Shown here one piece after another: positions 27,458 through 36,036 of a stretch of DNA of 64,000 nucleotides. How positions within the stretch are numbered: the first letter of the stretch is position 1; each line of letters starts with the position of its first letter. A model generated the notes under the pieces. That model ran no database searches, was not told where the DNA came from, and worked only from the letters and a program-made list of their open reading frames with translations. The stretch spans positions 1-64,000 of the forward strand of contig NZ_SLVM01000007.1 in the NCBI RefSeq assembly GCF_004339675.1, given 5' to 3'. A program made the translations under genes and the position numbers. This DNA comes from Rhodovulum steppense. Its GTDB lineage: Bacteria > Pseudomonadota > Alphaproteobacteria > Rhodobacterales > Rhodobacteraceae.

Positions 27458-28062
27458 TCGCCGACGACCACGATCTTGTCCGCGAGACGCTTGCCCTGTA
27501 CCTTGACAATGCCGGGGGCTTCGACCTGACGTTAGCCGCGGATCTGGATCGTGCCTGCAAAGATATCGAGCGGCATGCCGGGTTCGATCTTGTTCTTCTC
27601 GATTACGCCATGCCCGGGATGAACGGCCTAGAGGGCCTCAAACGGGCACTGGATGTCAATTCCGGCAAGGCGGTTGCGTTGATGTCGGGGATCGCGACAC
27701 GGCAGACCGCCCACAAGGCGATGGATGCCGGAGCCATCGGCTTCCTCCCGAAGACGATGGCGGCGAATTCGCTGGTCAACGCGATCCGCTTCATGTGCTC
27801 GGGCGAGAAATACGTCCCGGTCGACTTCCTTTCGGGAGGACCGAAGGGCGACGAACCCCATCCTCTGGCCCGGAGCCTGACGCGACGCGAGATGCAGGTT
27901 CTGGAGGGGCTTTGCCGCGGCCTCGCCAACAAGGAGATTGCCCGCAAGCTGGACCTGAGAGAGGTCACGATCAAGCTGCACGTCAAGTCGGTCTGCAAAA
28001 AGCTCGACGCCAACAACCGAACCCACGCCGCGATGATCGCCAAGGCGGCGGGGCTTTTCTGA
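27442..28062 (+). CDS. LuxR-family response regulator
   Basis: A 206-aa NarL/FixJ-type regulator. Receiver: LIADDHDLVRETLALYL (acidic pocket), FDLVLLDYAMPGMNG (phospho-Asp near residue 53), FLPKTM (Lys). DNA-binding domain: LTRREMQVLEGLCRGLANKEIARKLDLREVTIKLHVKSV, a LuxR helix-turn-helix. ATG overlaps the kinase stop. It should take its phosphate from the upstream kinase. Similar in sequence and layout to the regulator at 32359-32976, so the two kinase-regulator pairs are probably an old duplication. Confidence 0.92.
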   Translation: MLRVLIADDHDLVRETLALYLDNAGGFDLTLAADLDRACKDIERHAGFDLVLLDYAMPGMNGLEGLKRALDVNSGKAVALMSGIATRQTAHKAMDAGAIGFLPKTMAANSLVNAIRFMCSGEKYVPVDFLSGGPKGDEPHPLARSLTRREMQVLEGLCRGLANKEIARKLDLREVTIKLHVKSVCKKLDANNRTHAAMIAKAAGLF

Positions 28063-28412
28063 GCCGCGGACCAAGACCGCTGTGGTCGGGCGGGGTCCCG
28101 TGGCGCCCGATGCGGCCAGAGGGATTCGCCGTGGCTCCCCTCGGGGAAGGACGCATCCTCGGGGCAAGGCGGGTCGATCCCGGGTGCGGACCTTCTGTCG
28201 GCGACGGGGCCTGATCTGTCTTGGGCGCCCCCCGTCAGGCGGTCCCGACTGGAGGGAGCGGCCCGGGATCGTCCTGATCACCCACTCAAGTTACGCGTTC
28301 AACTCAAGGTTAACGAAAGCCACAGGATTGGCGCAAGTTTGACCCAAATTTGCCTTAACCGCTTGAGTATAGCTGATGGCTCAATGGGGTAGGGACGGCA
28401 TCTGCCGGGTTG
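28063..28412. other. Intergenic region between the two kinase operons
   Basis: No gene. An imperfect inverted repeat ACTCAAGGTTAA (28302-28313) and TTAACCGCTTGAGT (28355-28368), with extra copies of actcaag at 28284-28290, lies in its AT-richer right part. This is where the promoter of the second kinase should be and it may be a regulator binding site. Confidence 0.5.
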
Positions 28413-31400
28413 ATGGGCGGCACGACACACCCTCAATTGAGGGAAGTCGACGCCCAAGAACAAAATGATCGGCCAGTCGTGCATGAGCAGTCCAGTAATG
28501 AGAAAACGGCGGCCCATCCGGAGGATGGTTTCGCCGGACGGCGTCCCCGCAGGGTCTGTCTTGCGAGCGATGGCGCGCGTGCACGGCGCCTTCCCGACGG
28601 TGCCGCGATGATGGAGGCTGTGAGGGTAACCCCGCCCGACGGCGCCGACGGCGAGAGCGAACCGGACCTGGAAACTCTTGTTTCGGCCGCCATGTTGGGG
28701 CTGGACTCGGATGTCGCGCTTGCCGTTCAGGCGCTGGATGGCACGCGCGATGGCGTGCGGGTCCGCTGTTCGACGGCGCCCGGACTCGTCGATCGGATCA
28801 TCGCGCTTCCCGAGGCGCTGGCTGGCCATCCGGTTGTTCTGGACCTGTCGGCCGAGGGCATCGAGGCGAGGCTGCCCCCCGAATTCGCGGAATACCAATC
28901 CCTTGTCGCCGCCCCGCTCACGGGCTCGTCCGGGATGCCCGGTGCGCTGGTCGGCCTGTCGCGGCAAGCGGGCGCCTTCTCGCTCGGTCAACAGGCGTTT
29001 CTGGGGATGCTTGGACGGATTGCCACCAACGGGGCCAGGTGCAAGACTTTGACGCCTGCCGACCACTTCGCGTCCCCTGGCGGGCCACTTTTCTTCGAGA
29101 CGGACAAGTATGCGCGTCTGACCGGGGCGCAGCACAAGGTTAGCGATGCCTTGCAGGACCTGTTGCGCTCGGGCGTGGACGAGGTCGACACGGCCATCGA
29201 CCGGGCGCTGGCCGCGGTCGGGTGGCAATGCACGGCGGACCGGGTCTATGTGTTCCTGACTCGTGACGACCATTATGTCGACAACACCCATGAATGGTGC
29301 GCCGACGGCGTCGCGCCGATGATCGCCGAGTTGCAGGGCATTTCCATCGACGAGATCGCGCCGCACTGGATCGAGGCCTTCGGACGGAACGAGGCGATCC
29401 ATATACCCGACGTTCCGGGAATGCCTGACTACTCCCCGGAAAAGTCCATTCTGATGATGCAGGAGATCAAGTCGCTGCTGGCGATGCCGATCATCCAGGG
29501 GGGAATTCTGGCCGGCTTCATCGGGATCGATGTGGTGCATGCCCATCACGAGTTCCTGCCCGGCGAGATCTCTCTGCTCTCGATGATCGCGAACGGTGTC
29601 GGTTGCATGTTGCGCACCAGCGCCGCCGCCGACCAGATGCGTCAGGCGCAGCGACGGCTGCAGGACGAACGCAACAGGTTGCGGGCGACGCTGGATGCGG
29701 TTCCCGATATCGTTGTCGAATTCGACAGCGCCGGCCGGTTTACAGGGGTCCATGGCAGTGATCCGGATTTCCTTTGCTGTCCGGCCGAGACGCTCATCGG
29801 CCTGACATCGGAAGAAGCTCTGCCCGAGGCGACCGCCACGCTCATAAGGCGCGTCCTGACGGAAGCGGCGAGGTCGGGCCGCGCCAACGAACCCGAAGCC
29901 CGTATCGTGACCCCGCAGGGCGCGGTGTTCAGGAGCATCGCGGTCAGAAGACGCGCGCCCGAGGCCGACACGGCCGGGCCGCCTTTCGTCCTGGTGGCGC
30001 GCGATGTGACCGAACAGGTCCGCAACAAGGCGCAACTCAAGCGGCTCAGCCGGATTGCCGAGACGATGACGAACCTCGTCATCCTGAAGGATTCGGCGGG
30101 GCGGATCACCTGGGTCAACCCCGCCTTTCAGAAGCGATCGGGTTATACCCTAGTCGAGGTGCAGGGCAGGATACCCGCAACCTTTCTGCATGGACCCGAG
30201 ACCGACCCGCTGGTCGTGGAGCGGCTGGCGCAGGCTGCGGCCCGGCGTGAGCGCGTTTCGATGGAGTTGATCAACTATGCCAGGAACGGGGAACGCTACT
30301 GGGTCGAGACGAACGAGCAGCCTCTGTTCGACGGAACCGGCCGACACGAAGGCTTCCTAGTGGTGCAGACCGACATCACCGAGCGCAAGCTGTTCGAAGA
30401 CATGCTGGCAGAACAGGCACTGCAGGCGCTCAATTCGCGGCAGAGGATCTATGCCGCGGTCGAGGCGCTGCCCGATGCCTTTGTCTTTTACGATCCGGAT
30501 GATCGCCTGGTGCTCTGCAACGAGCGCTACCGACAATACTATCCGAAAACCGTCCCCGCCATCCTGCCCGGCGCCTCATTCGAGGAGATCCTGCGCTACG
30601 GGCTGGAGCACGGCGAATACGCAGAGGCGGTCGGCCAGGAACAGGACTGGCTTGCCGAACGGCTGCGACGTCACCGCCTGGACGAGAACGACAGCGAGCA
30701 ACTGACTTCGGACGGGCGTTGGCTGCGTGTGGTGGAGCGCCGCCTGCCGGATGGCAGCAGCGTCGGGCTGCGCGTCGATGTGACCGAGTTCAAGCGGCTC
30801 GCCGAAGAGGCCGATGCCGAACGCCTTGCGGCACTGGAAGCGTCGCAGGACGGCATTTCCATCACGTCCGAGGACGGGCGTTTTCTCTACATGAACAAGG
30901 CGTTTCGGGACATGTTCGGCATCGGGTCCGGGTTGAATATCCGCGACGTCTTCTGGTGGGATCTGGTCGCGAAGGCAGTGCCTCCCGCGGACACCTTTGC
31001 GTTGCAGAAGAAGCTTAGCCAGGACGGGAACTGGCTGGGCGAACTCCTGCTGCGCCGCATGGGTGGAACCGAATTCTGGGCCTATCTGTCCGTGAGCGGC
31101 CGCGGGGACGGGAGGGCGCTGGCCATCGTCCGCGATGTGACCTCGATGAAACAGGCCATCACCGAACAGGCGCGGCTTCGGGAAGAATTGCAGCTGGCGC
31201 AGCGTCGCGAGGTGATCGGACAACTCGCTTCCGGTATCGCGCATGATTTCAACAACATTCTTGCCGCGATCTCGGGAACGATCTCCTTGCTGTCGTCGAA
31301 GCACGAGGATTGCGGCAATGTCGAGCGGTTGCAGGCCGCCGTGCAGGAGGCGACGTCGCTGATCGGCAGGCTGTCGGACCTTGGTCGGCGCAAGAACAGC

Positions 31401-32387
31401 GTTCAGACCTTCGACATGCGCGAGCAGGTGTGGAGTTCGATCGACCTCATGCGGGCGGACAGGCTGCAAGACACGGAACTGAAGCTGACCCTGCCACCCG
31501 ACCCGTTCGAGATCGAGGGCGACCCCACGGACGTCACTCAGGTCGCACTGAACCTGGTCCTGAATGCCAGCGATGCCATCAGGGACAAACCGGATCGCAA
31601 CGCGCATGACTTCATAGAGGTCACGCTGACAAGAGCCGACAGGTCCGACCTGGATCGGCCGACGACGATCGGCACGCTTGAGCCGGAGAGAGACTATTTC
31701 CGCCTGGCGGTCGCCGATACCGGGCCCGGCATGAACGCGGAGATCTCGGCCAGGATCTTCCGGGAGAACTTTACCACGAAGGGTGAGAAGGGTACCGGGC
31801 TCGGGTTGCCAATCGTTGCGCGGGTGGTGACGCAGAACGGGGGCGCAATCCGCATGGATACCGTGCCGGGTTCGGGGTCACGCTTCGATGTCTTCTGGCC
31901 GGTCATGCGCGTTCCGCTCGCCGAGGTGGGACCGCTCAACAGCCTGGGTGATCCCACGGGACGGCTGGATGGTGCCACGATCCTGGTGATTGACGACAAT
32001 GACCTGATTCTCAGGGTTCTTGCCAGCTTCCTCGAAGAAGCCGGTGCTGAAGTCGCAGCCAGTACAGACCCCGCGGATCTGCTCGCGGCGGTGCGCGGGG
32101 ACCCGGGCGCCTGGGATCTGCTTGTGACCGATTTCAACATGCCGACGATGAACGGGGCAGAGCTTGCCCGGCAGGTGCACGCGCTCGATCCCGGCCTGCC
32201 CGCGCTTCTGCTCACGGCAATCCCGGACTGGCGTGTGCGGTGCGGGTGGCGCGGGCCTCGCGAATTCGCGGCGGCACTGAAGAAGCCGGTGTCCCGCAAT
32301 GAACTTGTCCACGCCGCCGAGGCGGCAATCGCACAGCGACTGAAAAAAGAGGAAAAAAATGAGACTGCTCATCGCCGACGACCATGA
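28413..32387 (+). CDS. Large hybrid histidine kinase (GAF, multiple PAS, HK, REC)
   Basis: A kinase of 1324 aa if ATG 28413 is used; ATG 28608 (MMEAVRV) would give 1259 aa and may be the true start, since the first 65 residues are low-complexity and polar. No membrane helices. Order: N-terminal unrecognised segment, GAF-like domain (VDTAIDRALAAVGWQCTADRVYVF ... FIGIDVVHAHHEF), four PAS domains (RLRATLDAVPDIVVEF; ETMTNLVILKDSAGRITWVN; AAVEALPDAFVFYDPDD; ASQDGISITSEDGR), H box IAHDFNNILAAISG, N box NLVLNASDAI, G1 VADTGPGMN, G2 GTGLGLPIV, and a receiver with LVTDFNMPTMNG. Its stop overlaps the following regulator. Relative of the FIST-linked kinase. Confidence 0.88.
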   Translation: MGGTTHPQLREVDAQEQNDRPVVHEQSSNEKTAAHPEDGFAGRRPRRVCLASDGARARRLPDGAAMMEAVRVTPPDGADGESEPDLETLVSAAMLGLDSDVALAVQALDGTRDGVRVRCSTAPGLVDRIIALPEALAGHPVVLDLSAEGIEARLPPEFAEYQSLVAAPLTGSSGMPGALVGLSRQAGAFSLGQQAFLGMLGRIATNGARCKTLTPADHFASPGGPLFFETDKYARLTGAQHKVSDALQDLLRSGVDEVDTAIDRALAAVGWQCTADRVYVFLTRDDHYVDNTHEWCADGVAPMIAELQGISIDEIAPHWIEAFGRNEAIHIPDVPGMPDYSPEKSILMMQEIKSLLAMPIIQGGILAGFIGIDVVHAHHEFLPGEISLLSMIANGVGCMLRTSAAADQMRQAQRRLQDERNRLRATLDAVPDIVVEFDSAGRFTGVHGSDPDFLCCPAETLIGLTSEEALPEATATLIRRVLTEAARSGRANEPEARIVTPQGAVFRSIAVRRRAPEADTAGPPFVLVARDVTEQVRNKAQLKRLSRIAETMTNLVILKDSAGRITWVNPAFQKRSGYTLVEVQGRIPATFLHGPETDPLVVERLAQAAARRERVSMELINYARNGERYWVETNEQPLFDGTGRHEGFLVVQTDITERKLFEDMLAEQALQALNSRQRIYAAVEALPDAFVFYDPDDRLVLCNERYRQYYPKTVPAILPGASFEEILRYGLEHGEYAEAVGQEQDWLAERLRRHRLDENDSEQLTSDGRWLRVVERRLPDGSSVGLRVDVTEFKRLAEEADAERLAALEASQDGISITSEDGRFLYMNKAFRDMFGIGSGLNIRDVFWWDLVAKAVPPADTFALQKKLSQDGNWLGELLLRRMGGTEFWAYLSVSGRGDGRALAIVRDVTSMKQAITEQARLREELQLAQRREVIGQLASGIAHDFNNILAAISGTISLLSSKHEDCGNVERLQAAVQEATSLIGRLSDLGRRKNSVQTFDMREQVWSSIDLMRADRLQDTELKLTLPPDPFEIEGDPTDVTQVALNLVLNASDAIRDKPDRNAHDFIEVTLTRADRSDLDRPTTIGTLEPERDYFRLAVADTGPGMNAEISARIFRENFTTKGEKGTGLGLPIVARVVTQNGGAIRMDTVPGSGSRFDVFWPVMRVPLAEVGPLNSLGDPTGRLDGATILVIDDNDLILRVLASFLEEAGAEVAASTDPADLLAAVRGDPGAWDLLVTDFNMPTMNGAELARQVHALDPGLPALLLTAIPDWRVRCGWRGPREFAAALKKPVSRNELVHAAEAAIAQRLKKEEKNETAHRRRP

Positions 32388-32976
32388 ACTCTTGCGTGAT
32401 ACACTGAGATTGTTCCTCGCACGCGAGGAGGCGATCGAAGTCGAATTCGAGAGCGACCTGCCCTCGGCCCTTCGCGCGATCGAGACAAGGGGCCCGTTCG
32501 ATCTGGTTCTGCTCGATTACAGCATGCCCGGCATGAATGGCCTCGAAGGATTGAAGAGTACGCTGGATGCGGGGAACGACGTGAAGGTGGCGATCATCTC
32601 GGGCGTCGCATCGCCGGATGTGGCCGACAGAGTCCTAGCGCTGGGTGCGTCGGGTTTTCTGCCAAAGGCACTTCCCGCAAAGACGCTGGCCAACGCCGTC
32701 CGTTTCATGGCGGCCGGAGAAATATATGTGCCGGTGCAATTTCTTCGGCGGGCGAAGGATGAGACGACTTCCCTGCCCGCCTCCAGCCAGTTGCTCCCGC
32801 GGGAGGTGGAGGTGTTGCGCGGGCTTTGCGCAGGTAAGACGAACAAGGAAATCGCCCGGGACATGAATGTCCAGGAGCCTACGGTGAAGCTCTACGTCAA
32901 GACGCTTTTCCGCAAGATCGGCGTTCGAAACCGCACCCAGGCCGCTCTTTACGCAAAGGAGTTCGGCTTTTCCTGA
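32359..32976 (+). CDS. LuxR-family response regulator
   Basis: A 205-aa NarL/FixJ-type regulator with receiver (LIADDHELLRDTLRLFL; FDLVLLDYSMPGMNG; GFLPKALP) and LuxR helix-turn-helix (LPREVEVLRGLCAGKTNKEI ... PTVKLYVKTLFRKIG). ATG 32359 lies inside the end of the kinase gene with AAAGAGG upstream, so expression is coupled. Paralogue of the regulator at 27442-28062. Its 3' end overlaps the convergent pseudo-receiver gene by 28 bp. Confidence 0.92.
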   Translation: MRLLIADDHELLRDTLRLFLAREEAIEVEFESDLPSALRAIETRGPFDLVLLDYSMPGMNGLEGLKSTLDAGNDVKVAIISGVASPDVADRVLALGASGFLPKALPAKTLANAVRFMAAGEIYVPVQFLRRAKDETTSLPASSQLLPREVEVLRGLCAGKTNKEIARDMNVQEPTVKLYVKTLFRKIGVRNRTQAALYAKEFGFS

Positions 32977-33497
32977 CGCCAGCCGCCCGCGGACGTTTGC
33001 GCTGCCGGACGGCGGGTCAGCGGGACAATGTTGTCGGCCCGGCTGGGGTCGACTTTGCGTGATGCCGTCTCGATGCTTTGGCGGCGTTTCCAGACCTCGT
33101 TGTTGATGGGGGCCACCGCGAGCGCGAATTCGAAGGAATTCATGTCGGATGGCTCATGCAACAGGACGTCGCAGACATAGAGGTTTTCAAGAGCGAAACA
33201 GTTCCGCGGCGCCGTTCTGGTCGTGACAATGACCGGGACGGATGGCACTTTTTCGCGAAACGCGATGATCTGTGGAACCAGATCCTTGTGTGTGCCCAGC
33301 CTGTCCATTCGGATGATCAGTTGGTTCCAGGCCCTCGGCGCTCTGGTTACCTCGTCCAGGGCGCTTGGCAGATCATCCTGGATGGCCATCGGCAGGCGTT
33401 GCTTTTCCATCCAGTCGCAGTACTCGCGGAAATCGTCCCACCCGTTCTGGATGATCATGACGGGTTTGCTTTTGTCGAGGTGAAACCGTGTAGACAT
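32949..33497 (-). CDS. Stand-alone pseudo-receiver protein 1
   Basis: A 182-aa protein not assigned to a named family. Residues about 10-130 read like a receiver fold: PVMIIQNGWDDFREYCDWM, a middle strand NQLIIRMDRLG where a phospho-Asp would be expected but Arg stands in line with it, VPSVPVIVTTRTAP (strand 4 with Thr), and CDVLLHEPSDMNSFEFALAVA. The basic C-terminal tail is low-complexity. A clear paralogue is at 34625-35272: both share the pattern SVPxIxxxxxT, CDVxLxxP, ALAVAxxNNxxWxxR. Encoded next to the two kinase systems, it may modulate them without being phosphorylated; this is inference. Confidence 0.65.
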   Translation of the reverse strand: MSTRFHLDKSKPVMIIQNGWDDFREYCDWMEKQRLPMAIQDDLPSALDEVTRAPRAWNQLIIRMDRLGTHKDLVPQIIAFREKVPSVPVIVTTRTAPRNCFALENLYVCDVLLHEPSDMNSFEFALAVAPINNEVWKRRQSIETASRKVDPSRADNIVPLTRRPAAQTSAGGWRQEKPNSFA

Positions 33498-33613
33498 GGC
33501 AGATCGAGACCTTTCTCATGGGACGATTGGTGCTGCAGGTCGCTTGCAATCAGGGCGGTCCTGATCCCGAAGCGGCGAACGGCCGCTCGAGCGACAATTC
33601 CGTAGGCAGGCGC

Positions 33614-33841
33614 CTAGCCGAACACCATCCAGCCCAACGCCACCCAGAACAGAAGCCCGAGACCGGCCACCGGCATCAGCCACCAGCCCGAAGGCATGCG
33701 TTCCTCGGGCTCCGCCGTTTCATATGCCTCGGCTTGGGCCCGCTCCCAGGACTCGAAGTGCTCGGCTTGCGCAAGGCCGGGATGCATCGGCTCCCCGACC
33801 GTCTTGCGGTCGATAGTCCCGAATTCGATTGCCTGTTTCAT
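33614..33841 (-). CDS. Small membrane protein, 75 aa
   Basis: From ATG 33841 (GAGG about 9 bp upstream) a 75-aa protein, MKQAIEFGTIDRKTVG..., with a hydrophilic first half rich in Glu and one C-terminal membrane helix (WWLMPVAGLGLLFWVALGWMVF, residues about 53-74). A longer start at 33886 lacks a good ribosome site. Tail-anchored, N-in topology is likely. No family recognised; possibly part of the sensory block. Confidence 0.5.
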   Translation of the reverse strand: MKQAIEFGTIDRKTVGEPMHPGLAQAEHFESWERAQAEAYETAEPEERMPSGWWLMPVAGLGLLFWVALGWMVFG

Positions 33842-34222
33842 GTCGCGGCCTCGCTGCCTTGATTGTTCAGACCATTGTCCTGACACCCGGGCGACGGCCT
33901 TTCATTCCTAGCATCAGCTTCACCGCAGAACGTTTGCAATGGGAGGACGCAAAAGGATTGTGACCGCTGCATGGGGATAGCGATCGACCCTTGGGAAGAC
34001 CGTGGCGATATGGGCGGATAGCGACCCGGGCTCGGATATCGGAGTGGAGGCAAGACCCCGGCACTATTAGAGCGGATAATGAAGGGGGTTTTCGGGGTGC
34101 GCGGTACCCTTTCGGATCGCTACGCACACGAAGGGGTGTTCCGAATACCGCCTTGCACAGGCGATGGGCGTCCGCTCGTCTGTTAATTTTGGGATAAAAG
34201 GGCCAAACAAGGAGGAAACGTG
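33842..34222. other. Intergenic region
   Basis: No gene with support. It separates the minus-strand small membrane protein from the plus-strand 70-aa gene; the AT-rich patch gttaattttgggataaaag at 34181-34199 probably holds the promoter of the latter. Confidence 0.4.
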
Positions 34223-34435
34223 ATGACGAAGAAGAAGGAATACGACTGGGTCGTAGACGTCCTGATAGACCTCAATGGGTTTTGTGAGAACGAAGGGCTG
34301 GACGACGTTTCGCGCAGACTGGCCGCGGCGATCGAGGAGATCGCGCCATTGCTGAGGACGCCGCCGACTTCGTCGGCACAGGCAGCCGCTTCTGCACCGC
34401 GTACGGCCCGCCGCCTTCATCTGGTCAAACCCTGA
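34223..34435 (+). CDS. Small conserved hypothetical protein, 70 aa
   Basis: ATG 34223 has a perfect AGGAGG seven bases upstream. The protein, MTKKKEYDWVVDVLIDLNGF ... CENEGLDDVSRRLAAAIEEIAPLL, is a compact acidic helical domain of about 45 residues and a disordered Ala/Pro/Arg tail. No membrane segment or catalytic motif. Small proteins of this pattern occur in Rhodobacteraceae near regulators; role unknown. Followed by a strong hairpin at 34525-34563. Confidence 0.65.
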   Translation: MTKKKEYDWVVDVLIDLNGFCENEGLDDVSRRLAAAIEEIAPLLRTPPTSSAQAAASAPRTARRLHLVKP

Positions 34436-34524
34436 TCCCGGTGGCCATTCTGATTCGGATCCTCGGCAACGTGAGGGGGCATGAAGCAAGGCCGCGAGTC
34501 GGGCGGATCGCAAGGGGCACCGCG

Positions 34525-34563
34525 ATCGGGCCGGGCTGCGGAAGCAACGCAGCCCGGCCCGAT
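34525..34563. terminator. Perfect 16-bp hairpin between convergent genes
   Basis: atcgggccgggctgcg (34525-34540), 7-nt loop, cgcagcccggcccgat (34548-34563). GC-rich and perfect, located between a plus-strand and a minus-strand gene that converge on it, so it can end transcripts from both sides. No T run follows on either strand, so it is not a classical intrinsic terminator. Confidence 0.55.
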
Positions 34564-34624
34564 GCGGCCTTCACGACCCATGATCGCCCGCGTGCTGCTC
34601 CCATCTTCCTGCCGCGCAGAACGG

Positions 34625-35272
34625 TCATTCCCGGTGGAGGGTGAACATCCCTGCGCCCGATCCGGACGGGGCCGCTGATCGGTCCCGTGCGCGCCGTCCT
34701 TGTTTGGCCCGCTCGTCAAGCCGCGACTGCCAGGTCCGATTGTTCTTTCGGGCCACGGCGAGTGCGTGGCGCCATGACGCGGCGTTGACGGGAGATTTCA
34801 GCGTCACGTCGCAAAGTGCCAGCCGGTCGCATGACAGATCGTCCCTCGAGGTGCAGTCGCTCAGGAGGATCAACGGAACCGATGGACAAAGGTGGCGAAA
34901 CCGCAGCAACGGTCGGATGCAGCCGGTGATGCCCCCGAAATCGTCGATCTGGACGGCCAGAAAACCCCAGACCCGCCCGGCCTTGCGACTATCCGCTCGC
35001 AGATCGGCAAGTGCGAGGTCGAGATCCTGGTAAAGCACGCTGCACCCGGCCAGGACACGAGCTTCCACGCCAGCGGTCGTGACTCTTGCCGCGGCGAGCA
35101 TCACGCGGCTGGGGGTAGGTCTCGGCGGGACGGCATCCCGGATCGCGATCTGGTCCTGGGCGTCACCGGCCGGTCGGAATTCGGGGGCCTTCGCCCTGTT
35201 CGCGGCGTTGCGATGGGATGTGACGGAGGCATCGTGACCGCACGCCCCTTGGTGGATGTCCTTCGAGTTCAT
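34625..35272 (-). CDS. Stand-alone pseudo-receiver protein 2
   Basis: A 215-aa protein starting at ATG 35272 (AAGGG upstream; ATG 35317 has no good ribosome site). Residues about 60-180 form a receiver-like domain: VEARVLAGCSVLYQDLDLALADL, a strand GFLAVQIDDFG where Gln stands at the expected phospho-Asp position, CPSVPLILLSDCTSRDD, then LCDVTLKSPVNAASWRHALAVARKNNRTWQSR. N- and C-terminal parts are low-complexity. It is the paralogue of the protein at 32949-33497. No enzymatic motif. Inferred to be a non-phosphorylated regulatory partner of the kinase systems. Confidence 0.6.
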   Translation of the reverse strand: MNSKDIHQGACGHDASVTSHRNAANRAKAPEFRPAGDAQDQIAIRDAVPPRPTPSRVMLAAARVTTAGVEARVLAGCSVLYQDLDLALADLRADSRKAGRVWGFLAVQIDDFGGITGCIRPLLRFRHLCPSVPLILLSDCTSRDDLSCDRLALCDVTLKSPVNAASWRHALAVARKNNRTWQSRLDERAKQGRRARDRSAAPSGSGAGMFTLHRE

Positions 35273-35527
35273 GGTCGTCGCCCTTGAAACGAGCCCCCAC
35301 CCGTTTCGCATCTCCACGATAGGTCCCCACTGGCTGGACAGCTTTCACGACGATGGAGGGGGCGCGGGAACAGTCGCATCGCGGACGGCACCACGGGGCG
35401 CATCACTACCCGTTCGGATCGCGGCCAGAGGCTGTGCCCGGGCGGTATGAGCGCCAGCGCGGCGAGGAAAACTGTCAGCGGGATGAATGCAGGTGACCTC
35501 TCTGCATCGAAGAATGTACCGCAGCCC
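35273..35527. other. Intergenic region, left of the third antitoxin-like remnant
   Basis: No convincing gene on either strand. It separates the pseudo-receiver gene from the remnant at 35528; the junction with backbone-type sequence is near 35528. Confidence 0.4.
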
Positions 35528-35637
35528 ACCGCCAGGTTGAGGCCGAATACGACCACCTCACTTCGGACGAGGCGATCAAGGAAGGAATCATCGTGAACGA
35601 GTACACCTTCACGGAAGGAGGGCGGCGGTTCGGATGA
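35528..35637 (+). pseudogene. Antitoxin-like plasmid gene, copy 3 (3' remnant)
   Basis: The last 35 codons match the end of copy 1: VEAEYDHLTSDEAIKEG ... NEYTFTEGGRRFG and stop at 35635-35637. The sequence to the left of about 35528 is unrelated. A TacA/TacT pair begins 90 bp later. Together with the copies at 4961 and 21511 it shows that the 3' end of this gene is repeatedly joined to different toxin-antitoxin modules. Confidence 0.85.
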
Positions 35638-35672
35638 GGCGTGACCTTCGAAGAACTTTCCTGACCACACGC

Positions 35673-35701
35673 TTGAAATGTACGTCGACGTGGCGTACAT
35701 A
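35673..35701 (+). promoter_or_regulatory. tacAT promoter with overlapping inverted repeat
   Basis: TTGAAA (35673-35678), 17 bp, TACATA (35696-35701). Inverted repeat ATGTACG (35678-35684) and CGTACAT (35694-35700) spans the spacer, fitting autorepression by the RHH antitoxin. The layout closely parallels the abiE promoter at 5616. Confidence 0.7.
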
Positions 35702-35727
35702 GCTGGATGACGTTTCAGGAGGCGACC

Positions 35728-36036
35728 ATGCTCGGTTTCCACGACACCACGCGCGCGATCGACGAGCGCAATGAGGCCCGGATGAATTTCCGGACGAAGC
35801 CGCGCATCAAGACCGCGATTCAGCAGGCGGCGGCGCTTTCTGGCGTCGACGATTCTGTCTTCACGATGAATGCGGCCTACCAGGCCGCGCTGGCAACGAT
35901 CGCTGCGCATGAACGCACAGAGCTGCAGCCGGTCGATCATGAGGCGTTCTTCGCAGCGCTTGATGCGTCGGCGGCACCGACCGACGCCCTGCGCGCGGCC
36001 TTCCGTCGACACAGCGACACGGTTGTGTCGAAGTAA
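35728..36036 (+). CDS. tacA: TacA-like antitoxin (DUF1778, ribbon-helix-helix)
   Basis: A 102-aa protein starting at ATG 35728, which has AGGAGG six bases upstream. The DUF1778 ribbon-helix-helix (MNFRTKPRIKTAIQQAAALSGV, then FTMNAAYQAALATI) is followed by the toxin-binding tail (VDHEAFFAALDASAAPTDALR). TacA dimers bind the operator and, through the tail, neutralise the acetyltransferase. The toxin ATG follows the stop directly (TAA ATG). Confidence 0.88.
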   Translation: MLGFHDTTRAIDERNEARMNFRTKPRIKTAIQQAAALSGVDDSVFTMNAAYQAALATIAAHERTELQPVDHEAFFAALDASAAPTDALRAAFRRHSDTVVSK

